This document shows, in pieces, positions 7,340 through 13,243 of a DNA stretch of 13,243 nt. This stretch comes from Alphaproteobacteria bacterium (GTDB taxonomy: Bacteria > Pseudomonadota > Alphaproteobacteria > Thalassobaculales > Thalassobaculaceae). Under the pieces are notes generated by a model, which was not told the origin of the DNA, searched no databases, and saw nothing but the letters and a program-made list of their open reading frames with translations. The stretch lies in contig JAPKDN010000031.1 of NCBI GenBank assembly GCA_028822575.1, positions 1-13,243 of the forward strand. The letters are read 5' to 3'. Numbering within the stretch: the first letter of the stretch is position 1; every line of letters starts with the position of its first letter. Position numbers and translations under genes: made by a program.

Positions 7340-9519
7340 GCGCGATACCTGATTTCACCACGATCTCGCTTGATGGCGCGCCGAACGCGGCGCCCGACCC
7401 CGGTGAATGGGACGACGCCTTAGAGCCACTTCCCGATGAAGACCGGGCCTGGCACACGCCCGAGGGCATCGATGTCAAACCGCTTTATACCGCCGAGGAT
7501 ACCAAGGGGTTGGATTTCCTTGATGGTTGGCCGGGCATCGCGCCCTATGTGCGCGGTCCTTATCCGACAATGTACGCGACCCGCCCGTGGACGATCCGGC
7601 AATACGCGGGCTTTTCCACCGCCGAGGCATCCAATGCTTTTTACCGCCGCAATCTGGCGGCGGGACAGAAGGGGCTCTCCGTCGCCTTCGATCTGGCGAC
7701 GCATCGCGGTTATGACTCGGATCATCCGCGGGTCGCCGGTGACGTCGGCATGGCTGGCGTGGCGATCGACTCGATTTTCGACATGCGGCAACTTTTCGAC
7801 GGCATCCCGCTCGACCAGATGAGCGTGTCGATGACCATGAACGGCGCGGTGCTGCCGGTGCTGGCGCTGTATATCGTCGCCGCCGAGGAACAGGGCGTTG
7901 ATCGGGCCAAGCTGTCGGGGACCATTCAGAACGACATTCTGAAGGAGTTCATGGTTCGCAACACTTATATCTATCCGCCGACCCCGTCGATGCGGATCAT
8001 CTCGGACATCTTCGCTTATACCTCCAAGGAGATGCCGAAATTCAATTCGATCAGCATTTCCGGCTATCACATGCAGGAGGCCGGCGCGACGGCGGACCTG
8101 GAGCTGGCCTATACCATCGCCGATGGCGTCGAGTATGTCCGCGCCGGCATGGAAGCCGGGATGGATATCGACTCCTTCGCCCCCCGGCTCTCGTTTTTCT
8201 GGGCGATTGGCATGAATTTCTTCATGGAGGTCGCCAAGATGCGGGCGGCTCGGCTGATCTGGGCCCGGCTGATGAAAAAACAAGGCGCCAAGGACCCGCG
8301 CTCGCTCTCGCTGCGCACCCATTGTCAGACCAGCGGCTGGAGCCTGACCGCCCAGGACGTGTTCAACAACGTCACCCGCACCTGTGTCGAGGCGTTGGCG
8401 GCCACTCATGGTCACACGCAATCCCTGCACACCAACGCGCTGGACGAGGCGTTGGCCTTGCCGACGGATTTCAGCGCCCGGATCGCCCGCAATACCCAGC
8501 TTCTGATCCAACAGGAGACCGGAACCTGTAACGTCATCGATCCTTGGGGCGGCAGCTATTACGTCGAACGGCTGACCCATGACCTCGCCGCCAAGGCGTT
8601 GGCGCATATCGAGGAGGTCGAGAGTTTTGGCGGCATGGCCAAGGCGATCGAGGCCGGTATTCCGAAAATGCGGATCGAGGAGGCGGCGGCCCGCACCCAG
8701 GCGCGGATCGACTCCGGTCGGCAGACAATCGTCGGCGTGAACAAACACCGGGTCGAAAACCCGGAAATGGTTGATGTACTCAAGGTCGATAATGCCTCGG
8801 TCAGAAGTCAGCAATTGGACAAACTCGCGAGATTGCGCGCCGAGCGTGACCCGGTTGCCGTCAAGACGGCGTTGAATGCCCTCACCAAGGCGGCGGAAAG
8901 TGGAACCGGTAACTTGTTGGCGCTGGGGGTCGAGGCGGCGCGGGCCAAGGCGACGGTCGGCGAGATTTCCGATGCCCTGGAAAAGATCTGGGGGCGGCAC
9001 GTGGCGGAGACGAAAACGGTGTCTGGTGTTTATGGCGGGGAACTTGGAACCGATACTGGCACGGCGGCCAAGGTTTTGGGCCTGGTCGAGGCGTTCGAGG
9101 GCGCCGAGGGTCGCCGGCCGCGGATCCTGATCGCCAAGATGGGCCAGGATGGTCACGACCGGGGCCAAAAGGTCATCGCCAGTGCCTTCGCGGATCTGGG
9201 TTTCGACGTGGATATCGGCCCACTGTTCCAGACCCCGGAAGAAGCGGCGCGACAGGCGGTCGAGAACGATGTTCATATCATCGGCGCCAGCTCGCTTGCC
9301 GCCGGGCATCTGATCCTGGTGCCGGAATTGCGTGACCATCTGGCGGTGCTTGGCCGCGGGGACATCATGATTGTCGTCGGCGGAGTGGTGCCGCCGCAGG
9401 ATTTCGAAGCCGTATACGCGGCTGGCGCGGCGGCGATCTTCCCGCCCGGCACGGTCATCGCCGACGCGGCGGAGGATTTGTTGGTCAAATTGGGCGCGGC
9501 GCTTGGGCACGAGGGTTAA
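7336..9519 (+). CDS. mutB: Methylmalonyl-CoA mutase large (alpha, catalytic) subunit
   Basis: Catalytic B12 enzyme of 727 residues, cytoplasmic, with a normal length for the family. The N-terminal TIM barrel binds the acyl-Co[14 protein letters not shown]90-A-G-F-S-T-A, T-I-Q198-N-D, M-V-R208-N-T-Y and S-G-Y-H245-M-Q. These match Tyr89, Gln197, Arg207 and His244 of the Propionibacterium enzyme with a constant offset of one. Tyr90 and Arg208 argue for methylmalonyl-CoA rather than isobutyryl-CoA mutase, which has Phe and Gln there. The C-terminal B12 domain (about 593-720) has D605-G-H607-D-R-G610, with His607 as the cobalt ligand, S652-S-L654, and G682-G683; these match the same enzyme with an offset of three. 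The start overlaps the mutA stop by four bases. meaB, encoding its protector GTPase, follows after a 246-base gap filled mainly by a palindromic repeat. Confidence 0.98.
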   Translation: MSAIPDFTTISLDGAPNAAPDPGEWDDALEPLPDEDRAWHTPEGIDVKPLYTAEDTKGLDFLDGWPGIAPYVRGPYPTMYATRPWTIRQYAGFSTAEASNAFYRRNLAAGQKGLSVAFDLATHRGYDSDHPRVAGDVGMAGVAIDSIFDMRQLFDGIPLDQMSVSMTMNGAVLPVLALYIVAAEEQGVDRAKLSGTIQNDILKEFMVRNTYIYPPTPSMRIISDIFAYTSKEMPKFNSISISGYHMQEAGATADLELAYTIADGVEYVRAGMEAGMDIDSFAPRLSFFWAIGMNFFMEVAKMRAARLIWARLMKKQGAKDPRSLSLRTHCQTSGWSLTAQDVFNNVTRTCVEALAATHGHTQSLHTNALDEALALPTDFSARIARNTQLLIQQETGTCNVIDPWGGSYYVERLTHDLAAKALAHIEEVESFGGMAKAIEAGIPKMRIEEAAARTQARIDSGRQTIVGVNKHRVENPEMVDVLKVDNASVRSQQLDKLARLRAERDPVAVKTALNALTKAAESGTGNLLALGVEAARAKATVGEISDALEKIWGRHVAETKTVSGVYGGELGTDTGTAAKVLGLVEAFEGAEGRRPRILIAKMGQDGHDRGQKVIASAFADLGFDVDIGPLFQTPEEAARQAVENDVHIIGASSLAAGHLILVPELRDHLAVLGRGDIMIVVGGVVPPQDFEAVYAAGAAAIFPPGTVIADAAEDLLVKLGAALGHEG

Positions 9520-9557
9520 GTCCAGTTGTCGGGACAGCCAAACAACAACCGCCGTCT

Positions 9558-9695
9558 TCCCGGACTTGATCCGGGACCCACGCCTGAGAATTTGGCGTGT
9601 GATGGATAGCCGGGCACTTTCATTGACGGTAGCAATTGCTCCGCTAGCTATCACGTTGAAAAGCCTTAGGCGTCGGTCCCGGATCAAGACCGGGA
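9558..9695. repeat. Long imperfect palindrome between mutB and meaB (dispersed-repeat or MITE-like element)
   Basis: The 28-base arms at 9558-9585 and 9668-9695 are complementary at 26 positions. Each arm carries its own small palindrome: TCCCGGACTTGATCCGGGA at the left and TCCCGGATCAAGACCGGGA at the right. Further in, 9599-9610 and 9643-9654 match at 10 of 12 positions, and near the apex lies the perfect 10-base palindrome AGCAATTGCT (9631-9640). The whole could fold into one long hairpin with an asymmetric bulge on the left side. No open frame or transposase is inside, and no clear target-site duplication was seen. From memory, TCCCGG...CCGGGA units of this kind are common dispersed intergenic repeats in alphaproteobacteria. 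Its effect here may be on stability or termination of the mutAB transcript. Confidence 0.8.
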
Positions 9696-9710
9696 TGAAA
9701 GCCTTTTTTT
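9677..9710 (+). terminator. Possible partial rho-independent terminator after mutB
   Basis: The right-arm hairpin (TCCCGG and CCGGGA around a 7-base loop, 9677-9695) is followed by seven T residues at 9704-9710. The 8-base gap between stem and T-run is longer than in a standard intrinsic terminator, and the stem may be sequestered by the larger palindrome. It could reduce read-through from mutAB into meaB, but the evidence is weak. Confidence 0.25.
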
Positions 9711-9752
9711 GTTTTGGGATATCGCTCGTCAATATTCGAAAATTCGTTGCCC

Positions 9753-9756
9753 AAGG
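9753..9756 (+). promoter_or_regulatory. Ribosome-binding site that decides the meaB start
   Basis: AAGG with a 9-base spacer precedes the ATG at 9766. The frame stays open upstream to 9709, but those 19 codons lie in T-rich sequence after the palindrome and do not look like MeaB. The protein from M-N-T-V-K has the usual MeaB length. Confidence 0.5.
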
Positions 9757-9765
9757 TTTGGGTTC

Positions 9766-10767
9766 ATGAACACCGTGAAAATCACCACGCCCGAAGCCTA
9801 TATCGACGGCGTGCTTTCAGGCGACCTGGCGCTGCTCGCTCGCGCCATCACTCTGGTCGAGAGCAGGCATCCCAGGCATCGCGAGACCGCCGACGCGGTG
9901 CTTAACGCTTTGCTCCCCTATTCCGGCAAAGCCACGCGGGTCGGCATCACCGGCGTACCCGGTGTCGGAAAAAGTAGCTTCATCGAGGCTTTCGGTCGCC
10001 GTTTGACCGCGACCGGTCATCGGATCGCGGTCCTCGCGGTTGACCCCACCAGCTCCCGGACCGGCGGTTCCATCCTTGGCGATAAGACGCGGATGCGGGA
10101 GCTGGGCCGGGATCTGAACGCCTTCATCCGGCCTTCACCGACATCCGGGACCCTCGGTGGTGTCGCCCGGGCCACCCGCGAGAGCATGATCATCTGCGAG
10201 GCCGCCGGCTTCGACGTGGTGCTGGTGGAGACCGTCGGGGTCGGCCAGTCTGAGACCACGGTCGCCGAGATGGTGGATTTTTTCCTCGCCCTGATGCTGC
10301 CTGGCGCCGGCGATGACCTTCAAGGGATCAAGAAAGGTATCCTGGAGATCGCCGACATGATCGCGGTGAACAAGGCCGATGGTGACATGGCGATACCGGC
10401 GCGCCGGGCGGCCGCCGATTATCGCCGGGCCTTGGAGATCATGAAACCCGCGAGCCCGAACTGGCGTCCGCCAGTGCAAACTTGCAGTGCCTTGACCGGC
10501 GACGGCTTGCTGGAAATCTGGGAGCAGATCCGTGAACATCGCACCGCGTTGGGCGGCGCGGGCGAATTCGATGCCAAGCGACGCGAGCAACGGGTACGTT
10601 GGATGTGGTCGACGATCCGCGACCGACTTATGGTGAGCCTGGACGGTAGCCCGGCGGTGCGAGATATTCTGCCGGAATTGGAACGCGCGGTCACCGAGGA
10701 TCGCATGACGCCAGGTCATGCCGCCGAGCGTGTGCTCGCGGCATTTGGCCCGAAAGACGGAGAATGA
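9766..10767 (+). CDS. meaB: MeaB/ArgK-type GTPase, methylmalonyl-CoA mutase chaperone
   Basis: A 333-residue cytoplasmic P-loop GTPase of the G3E family. MeaB binds methylmalonyl-CoA mutase, gates adenosylcobalamin loading and protects the radical enzyme from inactivation. Visible motifs are Walker A G-V-P-G-V-G-K-S (63-70), the switch region V-D-P-T-S-S-R-T-G-G-S-I-L-G-D-K-T-R-M (92-110), Walker B with V-V-L-V-E-T-V-G-V-G-Q-S-E (151-163), and the guanine-specificity motif N-K-A-D (202-205). A helical N-terminal region (1-55) and a C-terminal dimerisation tail flank the G domain. Its position after mutAB fits the function. It may be transcribed separately from mutAB, because a long palindrome and a T-run intervene, though I saw no good promoter. 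The next gene starts 3 bases after its stop, so the two are almost certainly one transcript. Confidence 0.96.
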   Translation: MNTVKITTPEAYIDGVLSGDLALLARAITLVESRHPRHRETADAVLNALLPYSGKATRVGITGVPGVGKSSFIEAFGRRLTATGHRIAVLAVDPTSSRTGGSILGDKTRMRELGRDLNAFIRPSPTSGTLGGVARATRESMIICEAAGFDVVLVETVGVGQSETTVAEMVDFFLALMLPGAGDDLQGIKKGILEIADMIAVNKADGDMAIPARRAAADYRRALEIMKPASPNWRPPVQTCSALTGDGLLEIWEQIREHRTALGGAGEFDAKRREQRVRWMWSTIRDRLMVSLDGSPAVRDILPELERAVTEDRMTPGHAAERVLAAFGPKDGE

Positions 10768-10770
10768 GCG

Positions 10771-11895
10771 ATGACGATACGCCCCCCCGCCGAAATAGGC
10801 ATGGCCGCCGATGATGTCGACACCCCGGCGCTTCTGGTCGATCTCGACGCGTTCGAGCATAATATAGCCTTGATGGCTAGGATGGTGGCGTCCTTCGGCG
10901 TCAACCATCGTCCCCACGCCAAGACCCATAAATCACCGGACGTGGCCCGGCGCCAGATCGCCGCCGGCGCGGTCGGTCAGTGTTGTCAGAAGGTCGGCGA
11001 GGCCGAGGTCTTGGTGGCCGGCGGTATTGAGGATGTTCTGGTCTCGAACCAGGTTGTCGGCCCACGCAAGCTGGACCGCCTGGCGGCACTCGCTCGTCAG
11101 GCGAGCATCGGTGTCTGTGTAGACGATGCCGGGAATATCGAGGATATCAACGCCGCCGCCAAGCGCTTTGGCTCCACTGTCGAGGTGCTGGTGGAGGTCG
11201 ATATCGGAGCCGGGCGCTGTGGTGTCATGCCGGGCGCGCCGGCGGTCGTACTGGCCAAGAAGATCGACGCGGCTTCCAACCTGAAATTCGGCGGCCTTCA
11301 AGCCTATCAGGGTCGGGCCCAGCACATTCGCGGCCATGGCGAACGCAAGGTGGCGATCGATAAGGCCGGCGCCCTTGTAAAGGAAACGGTGGCGAAACTC
11401 ACCGCCGCCGGGCTTGATTGTCGCTTGGTGACAGGCGCTGGGACCGGCACCTTTCAATTCGAGGCCAGATCCGGGGTCTGGAACGAATTGCAAGCCGGCT
11501 CCTACTGTTTCATGGACGCGGACTATTCGCTGAATCTCTCGGAGGACGGTGAGTTTTTCGACACGTTTCGCCAGAGTTTGTTCGTACTGGCGACGGTGAT
11601 GAGCCATCCGACACGCGACCGCGCTGTGCTCGACGCGGGTCTTAAGGCATCATCGATCGATGCGGGATTGCCGCGTATCGCCGACCTGTTGGATGTCACT
11701 TATGTAGGGGCGTCGGATGAGCATGGAACCCTGGCGCTTGGCGTCAAGGCTCCAGAGATCAAACTTGGGGACAAGCTACGGTTGATCCCAGGGCATTGTG
11801 ACCCAACCGTGAATTTGCACGATTGGTATGTCGGCATTCGCGGCGGCGTGGTCGAGAGCCTGTGGCCGGTAGCGGCGCGCGGCGCGGGGTTCTGA
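10771..11895 (+). CDS. PLP- and metal-dependent D-threonine aldolase / 3-hydroxy-D-aspartate aldolase family (BhcC-like)
   Basis: A 374-residue fold-type III PLP enzyme with an alanine-racemase-like barrel and a C-terminal beta domain. The PLP lysine is K51 in R-P-H-A-K-T-H-K. V-E-V-D-I-G-A-G-R-C-G-V (141-152) and S-G-V-W-N-E-L-Q-A-G-S-Y (234-245) are family blocks. The C-terminal metal site reads G-H342-C-D344-P-T-V-N-L-H-D-W-Y-V-G. His-x-Asp is the pair I associate with D-threonine aldolase, while the Zn-dependent D-serine and 3-hydroxyaspartate dehydratases use His-x-Cys. The protein should therefore cleave a D-beta-hydroxy-amino acid to glycine plus an aldehyde, or run in reverse to build beta-hydroxyaspartate from glycine and glyoxylate as BhcC does. 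The overall pattern looks closest to BhcC, but no bhcA, bhcB or bhcD is nearby, so no symbol is given. GGAG at 10759-10762 supports the ATG. It is tightly coupled to meaB (3-base gap). Confidence 0.88.
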   Translation: MTIRPPAEIGMAADDVDTPALLVDLDAFEHNIALMARMVASFGVNHRPHAKTHKSPDVARRQIAAGAVGQCCQKVGEAEVLVAGGIEDVLVSNQVVGPRKLDRLAALARQASIGVCVDDAGNIEDINAAAKRFGSTVEVLVEVDIGAGRCGVMPGAPAVVLAKKIDAASNLKFGGLQAYQGRAQHIRGHGERKVAIDKAGALVKETVAKLTAAGLDCRLVTGAGTGTFQFEARSGVWNELQAGSYCFMDADYSLNLSEDGEFFDTFRQSLFVLATVMSHPTRDRAVLDAGLKASSIDAGLPRIADLLDVTYVGASDEHGTLALGVKAPEIKLGDKLRLIPGHCDPTVNLHDWYVGIRGGVVESLWPVAARGAGF

Positions 11896-11966
11896 TTGTT
11901 GAAAAGCGCACGCGGTCGCCCCATTTGCCAGGGCAGGGTAACCCTTTATCTAGCAGTTGAGAGATC

Positions 11967-12422
11967 ATGGCTTTGACTACCGAGATGGCACCACCGGAAA
12001 GTTCGATCGCAGAGGAGCAGGCGGATCTGATCGCTGAGTTCAGTTTCTTCGACGATTGGATGGACCGCTATCAGTATTTGATCGATCTCGGACGCAAGCT
12101 TCCGGAAATGCCGGCGGAGTATATTCGCGACGAGTTCAAGCTCAAGGGTTGTCAGAGCCAGGTTTGGTTTGCCGGCGAGGCGGTGGGGGAGAGGCTGATC
12201 TTTCGCGCGGTCAGCGACGCGGCGATAGTGTCAGGCTTGGTTGCGGTGCTGTTGCGGATCTATTCGAACCGGACGCCTCGGGAAATTCTGGATACGGAGC
12301 CGGATTTCATCGCTGAGATCGGCTTGGAAACGCATTTGAGCCCAACTCGAAAGAATGGGCTCGGCGCCATGGTCACGTCTATCAAGCACCGCGCGACATT
12401 AGCTCTGCAAGAGCTCACTTAA
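11967..12422 (+). CDS. sufE: SufE-type sulfur acceptor
   Basis: A 151-residue cytoplasmic protein of the SufE family, which takes persulfide sulfur from a SufS cysteine desulfurase and passes it to Fe-S cluster assembly. The acceptor cysteine is C62 in F-K-L-K-G-C-Q-S-Q-V-W, the family's most conserved motif. Y-I-D-L-G-R-K-L-P in the first third matches, apart from one residue, the usual Y-L-I-E-L-G-R-x-L-P pattern, and the C-terminal L-S-P-T-R-K-N-G-L-G-A-M is also typical. The first 20 residues are variable and the start is uncertain: M7 is an alternative, and only a weak GAGAG (11959-11963) precedes the first ATG. No desulfurase or sufBCD gene is in the window. The next gene, a U-type scaffold, follows after 16 bases and is probably co-transcribed. 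The 71 bases upstream separate it from the aldolase gene and may hold a promoter, though none is clear. Confidence 0.94.
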   Translation: MALTTEMAPPESSIAEEQADLIAEFSFFDDWMDRYQYLIDLGRKLPEMPAEYIRDEFKLKGCQSQVWFAGEAVGERLIFRAVSDAAIVSGLVAVLLRIYSNRTPREILDTEPDFIAEIGLETHLSPTRKNGLGAMVTSIKHRATLALQELT

Positions 12423-12438
12423 ACCTTCGGATGAGGCC

Positions 12439-12870
12439 ATGACGGCGCTCGACGATATTTATCAGGAAAAGCTGCTGGCCTATGCCGGCGAGATCGCGCG
12501 CGGCGAACGCCTGGACGATCCCGACGCCAGCGCGACCGTTGTCTCGCGCTCCTGTGGAAGCGAGGTCACGGTGGACCTCAAAATAAGCGACGGCGTGATC
12601 ACCGACTATGGCCAGAAGGTCGAGGCTTGCGCGTTGGGCAGCGCCTCATCCTCGATCTTTGCCAGCGTTGTTGTTGGCAAGACCTTGGATGAGGTACGTC
12701 GGATCCGAGCGCTGATGCGCGGCATGCTGAAAAAGAATGGACCGCCGCCGGATGATGAGTGGTCGGAGTTGGCCTTACTGGAGCCGGCGAAGGTTTTCGC
12801 CAACCGCCATCAGTCGATTTTATTGCCGTTCAACGCCACGGTCAGGGCTGGCGAGAAGGCGGAAACGTAG
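12439..12870 (+). CDS. Degenerate IscU/NifU-N-type Fe-S scaffold protein
   Basis: A 143-residue small cytoplasmic protein of the U-type scaffold family on which Fe-S clusters are built. Two of the three ligand cysteines are present: C39 in S-R-S-C-G-S and C64 in E-A-C-A-L-G-S-A-S-S-S-I-F-A. Compared with E. coli IscU, the Asp after the first Cys-Gly (D39) is Ser41. The third-ligand region His105-Cys106-Ser107 reads H124-Q125-S126, so the third cysteine is gone. The L-P-P-V-K chaperone-recognition motif of IscU is not seen; instead the region before the third site has E-P-A-K-V-F-A-N-R-H. I recall related alphaproteobacterial proteins with R-H and no Cys at this place, so this looks like a lineage type rather than decay. 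It follows sufE by 16 bases. The ribosome-binding site is weak (GAGG only two bases before the ATG). Possible roles are an alternative scaffold or a SufE acceptor. Confidence 0.85.
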   Translation: MTALDDIYQEKLLAYAGEIARGERLDDPDASATVVSRSCGSEVTVDLKISDGVITDYGQKVEACALGSASSSIFASVVVGKTLDEVRRIRALMRGMLKKNGPPPDDEWSELALLEPAKVFANRHQSILLPFNATVRAGEKAET

Positions 12871-13009
12871 TCTGCTTCAGATGCCTTCTGAGCGGAGATG
12901 GCGCCGATCGATTAGCCGTGCGTTTTCGAGGCTGGGCATCCCCCAAGGACTTCCATATCATCCTGCCGTTCCTTTGATGATGGAATGGCCAACCCGTTTG
13001 GAATTTACC

Positions 13010-13204
13010 ATGCGCCTTGACGATCAGGTGACCGTGACTTGCACTGATACGGATAAAACCATGCCTGGTACCGTCATTCGCATGAAGGGCGAATGGGTGG
13101 ATGTTGAGGTTGGAGAGCTCATTATTAATCTTAAAAAATCCAAGCCGGGTCTATGGGTTGGCTCCAAGGCCGGGATGGAATTCATCATCCAAGGAGCCGC
13201 ATAG
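13010..13204 (+). CDS. Small protein of unknown function, predicted beta-rich
   Basis: A 64-residue product that I do not recognise. It begins M-R-L-D-D-Q-V-T-V-T-C and alternates polar and branched hydrophobic residues throughout (V-T-V-T, G-T-V-I-R-M, W-V-D-V-E-V, L-I-I-N-L), ending in G-L-W-V-G-S-K-A-G-M-E-F-I-I-Q-G. This pattern suggests a small beta-barrel such as an SH3- or PilZ-like fold, but that is a guess from pattern only. There is one Cys and no signal peptide or membrane segment. TGGA at 12999-13002 with a 7-base spacer supports the ATG at 13010. In-frame ATGs at 12977 and 12980 would add 10 or 11 residues (M-M-E-W-P-T-R-L-E-F-T) that do not continue the pattern. It lies 139 bases after the scaffold gene; I saw no gene or clear signal in that gap. 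Confidence 0.6.
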   Translation: MRLDDQVTVTCTDTDKTMPGTVIRMKGEWVDVEVGELIINLKKSKPGLWVGSKAGMEFIIQGAA

Positions 13205-13217
13205 GGGCCCTGAAGTC

Positions 13218-13243
13218 ATGAATGCGGGCACCGATACCGCGCC
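13218..13243 (+). CDS. Possible start of a gene cut by the window edge
   Basis: An ATG 13 bases after the preceding stop opens a frame reading M-N-A-G-T-D-T-A up to the edge. Only eight full codons are visible and no good ribosome-binding site precedes it, so it cannot be identified. The short spacing is compatible with an operon. Confidence 0.2.

Noticed and set aside
7420..9732. Very long minus-strand open frame opposite mutB (770 codons)
   Set aside because: It lies antisense to mutB in GC-rich DNA, where long shadow frames are expected. Its Arg- and His-rich product resembles no family, while mutB is unmistakable.
11935..11945. AGGGT-A-ACCCT palindrome upstream of sufE as an operator
   Set aside because: Eleven bases with one-base centre is short, and no regulator or promoter can be tied to it.
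12876..12891. Small hairpin TCAGA-TGCCT-TCTGA after the scaffold gene as a terminator
   Set aside because: The stem is only 5 bases, AT-containing, and has no T-run after it.
12737..12976. Upstream extension of the small-protein frame into the scaffold gene
   Set aside because: It overlaps the scaffold gene in another frame with an Arg-rich, unstructured sequence; only the part from about 13010 looks protein-like.
1..13243. CRISPR array, tRNA or rRNA genes, transposase or phage genes
   Set aside because: No regularly spaced direct repeats, cloverleaf-like segments or mobile-element proteins were seen on either strand.

Overview
The window is GC-rich, densely coding bacterial DNA. Gene content and style point to an alphaproteobacterium, probably Rhodospirillales-like: a two-subunit B12-dependent methylmalonyl-CoA mutase with its MeaB GTPase, a U-type Fe-S scaffold with the substitutions I associate with alphaproteobacterial homologues, and an intergenic palindrome built on TCCCGG...CCGGGA arms. 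The placement is an inference; there is no rRNA or other marker gene here.

Left part (1-1812). The window opens inside a class III adenylate cyclase catalytic domain. It reads in one frame to 492 but is broken by an in-frame TAG at 181-183, so it is called a pseudogene. An intact family III (CaiB/BaiF/Frc) CoA-transferase follows at 589-1812.

Transport block (1840-5193). A minus-strand AraC-family regulator with an N-terminal cupin, resembling NimR (YeaM), diverges from two tandem paralogous Fsr-like MFS transporters. The 107-bp divergent region holds a 6-8-6 inverted repeat (2707-2726) and a weak sigma70-like promoter, a typical layout for a regulator controlling neighbouring efflux genes.

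Propionate / methylmalonyl-CoA block (5267-11895). mutA and mutB overlap by ATGA. meaB follows after a 246-bp gap, most of which is one long imperfect palindrome. Three bases after meaB comes a PLP enzyme of the D-threonine aldolase / 3-hydroxy-D-aspartate aldolase (BhcC) family. MutB keeps the cobalamin-ligand motif and the methylmalonyl-specific residues; MutA has lost the cobalamin motif. Together MutAB and MeaB would interconvert (R)-methylmalonyl-CoA and succinyl-CoA with cofactor protection. The aldolase suggests a link to glycine/glyoxylate or D-hydroxy-amino-acid metabolism. Propionyl-CoA carboxylase and methylmalonyl-CoA epimerase are not in the window.

Fe-S and right edge (11967-13243). 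sufE is followed by a degenerate IscU/NifU-N scaffold that lacks the third ligand cysteine. Next is a 64-residue protein I do not recognise, and possibly the first codons of another gene at the edge.

No tRNA, rRNA, CRISPR array, phage gene or transposase was seen, and no gene-free stretch exceeds 300 bases. I did not find a convincing new multi-gene system. The points most worth checking are the nonsense codon in the cyclase, the palindrome inside the mut cluster, the aldolase's linkage to meaB, and the SufE plus degenerate scaffold pair.
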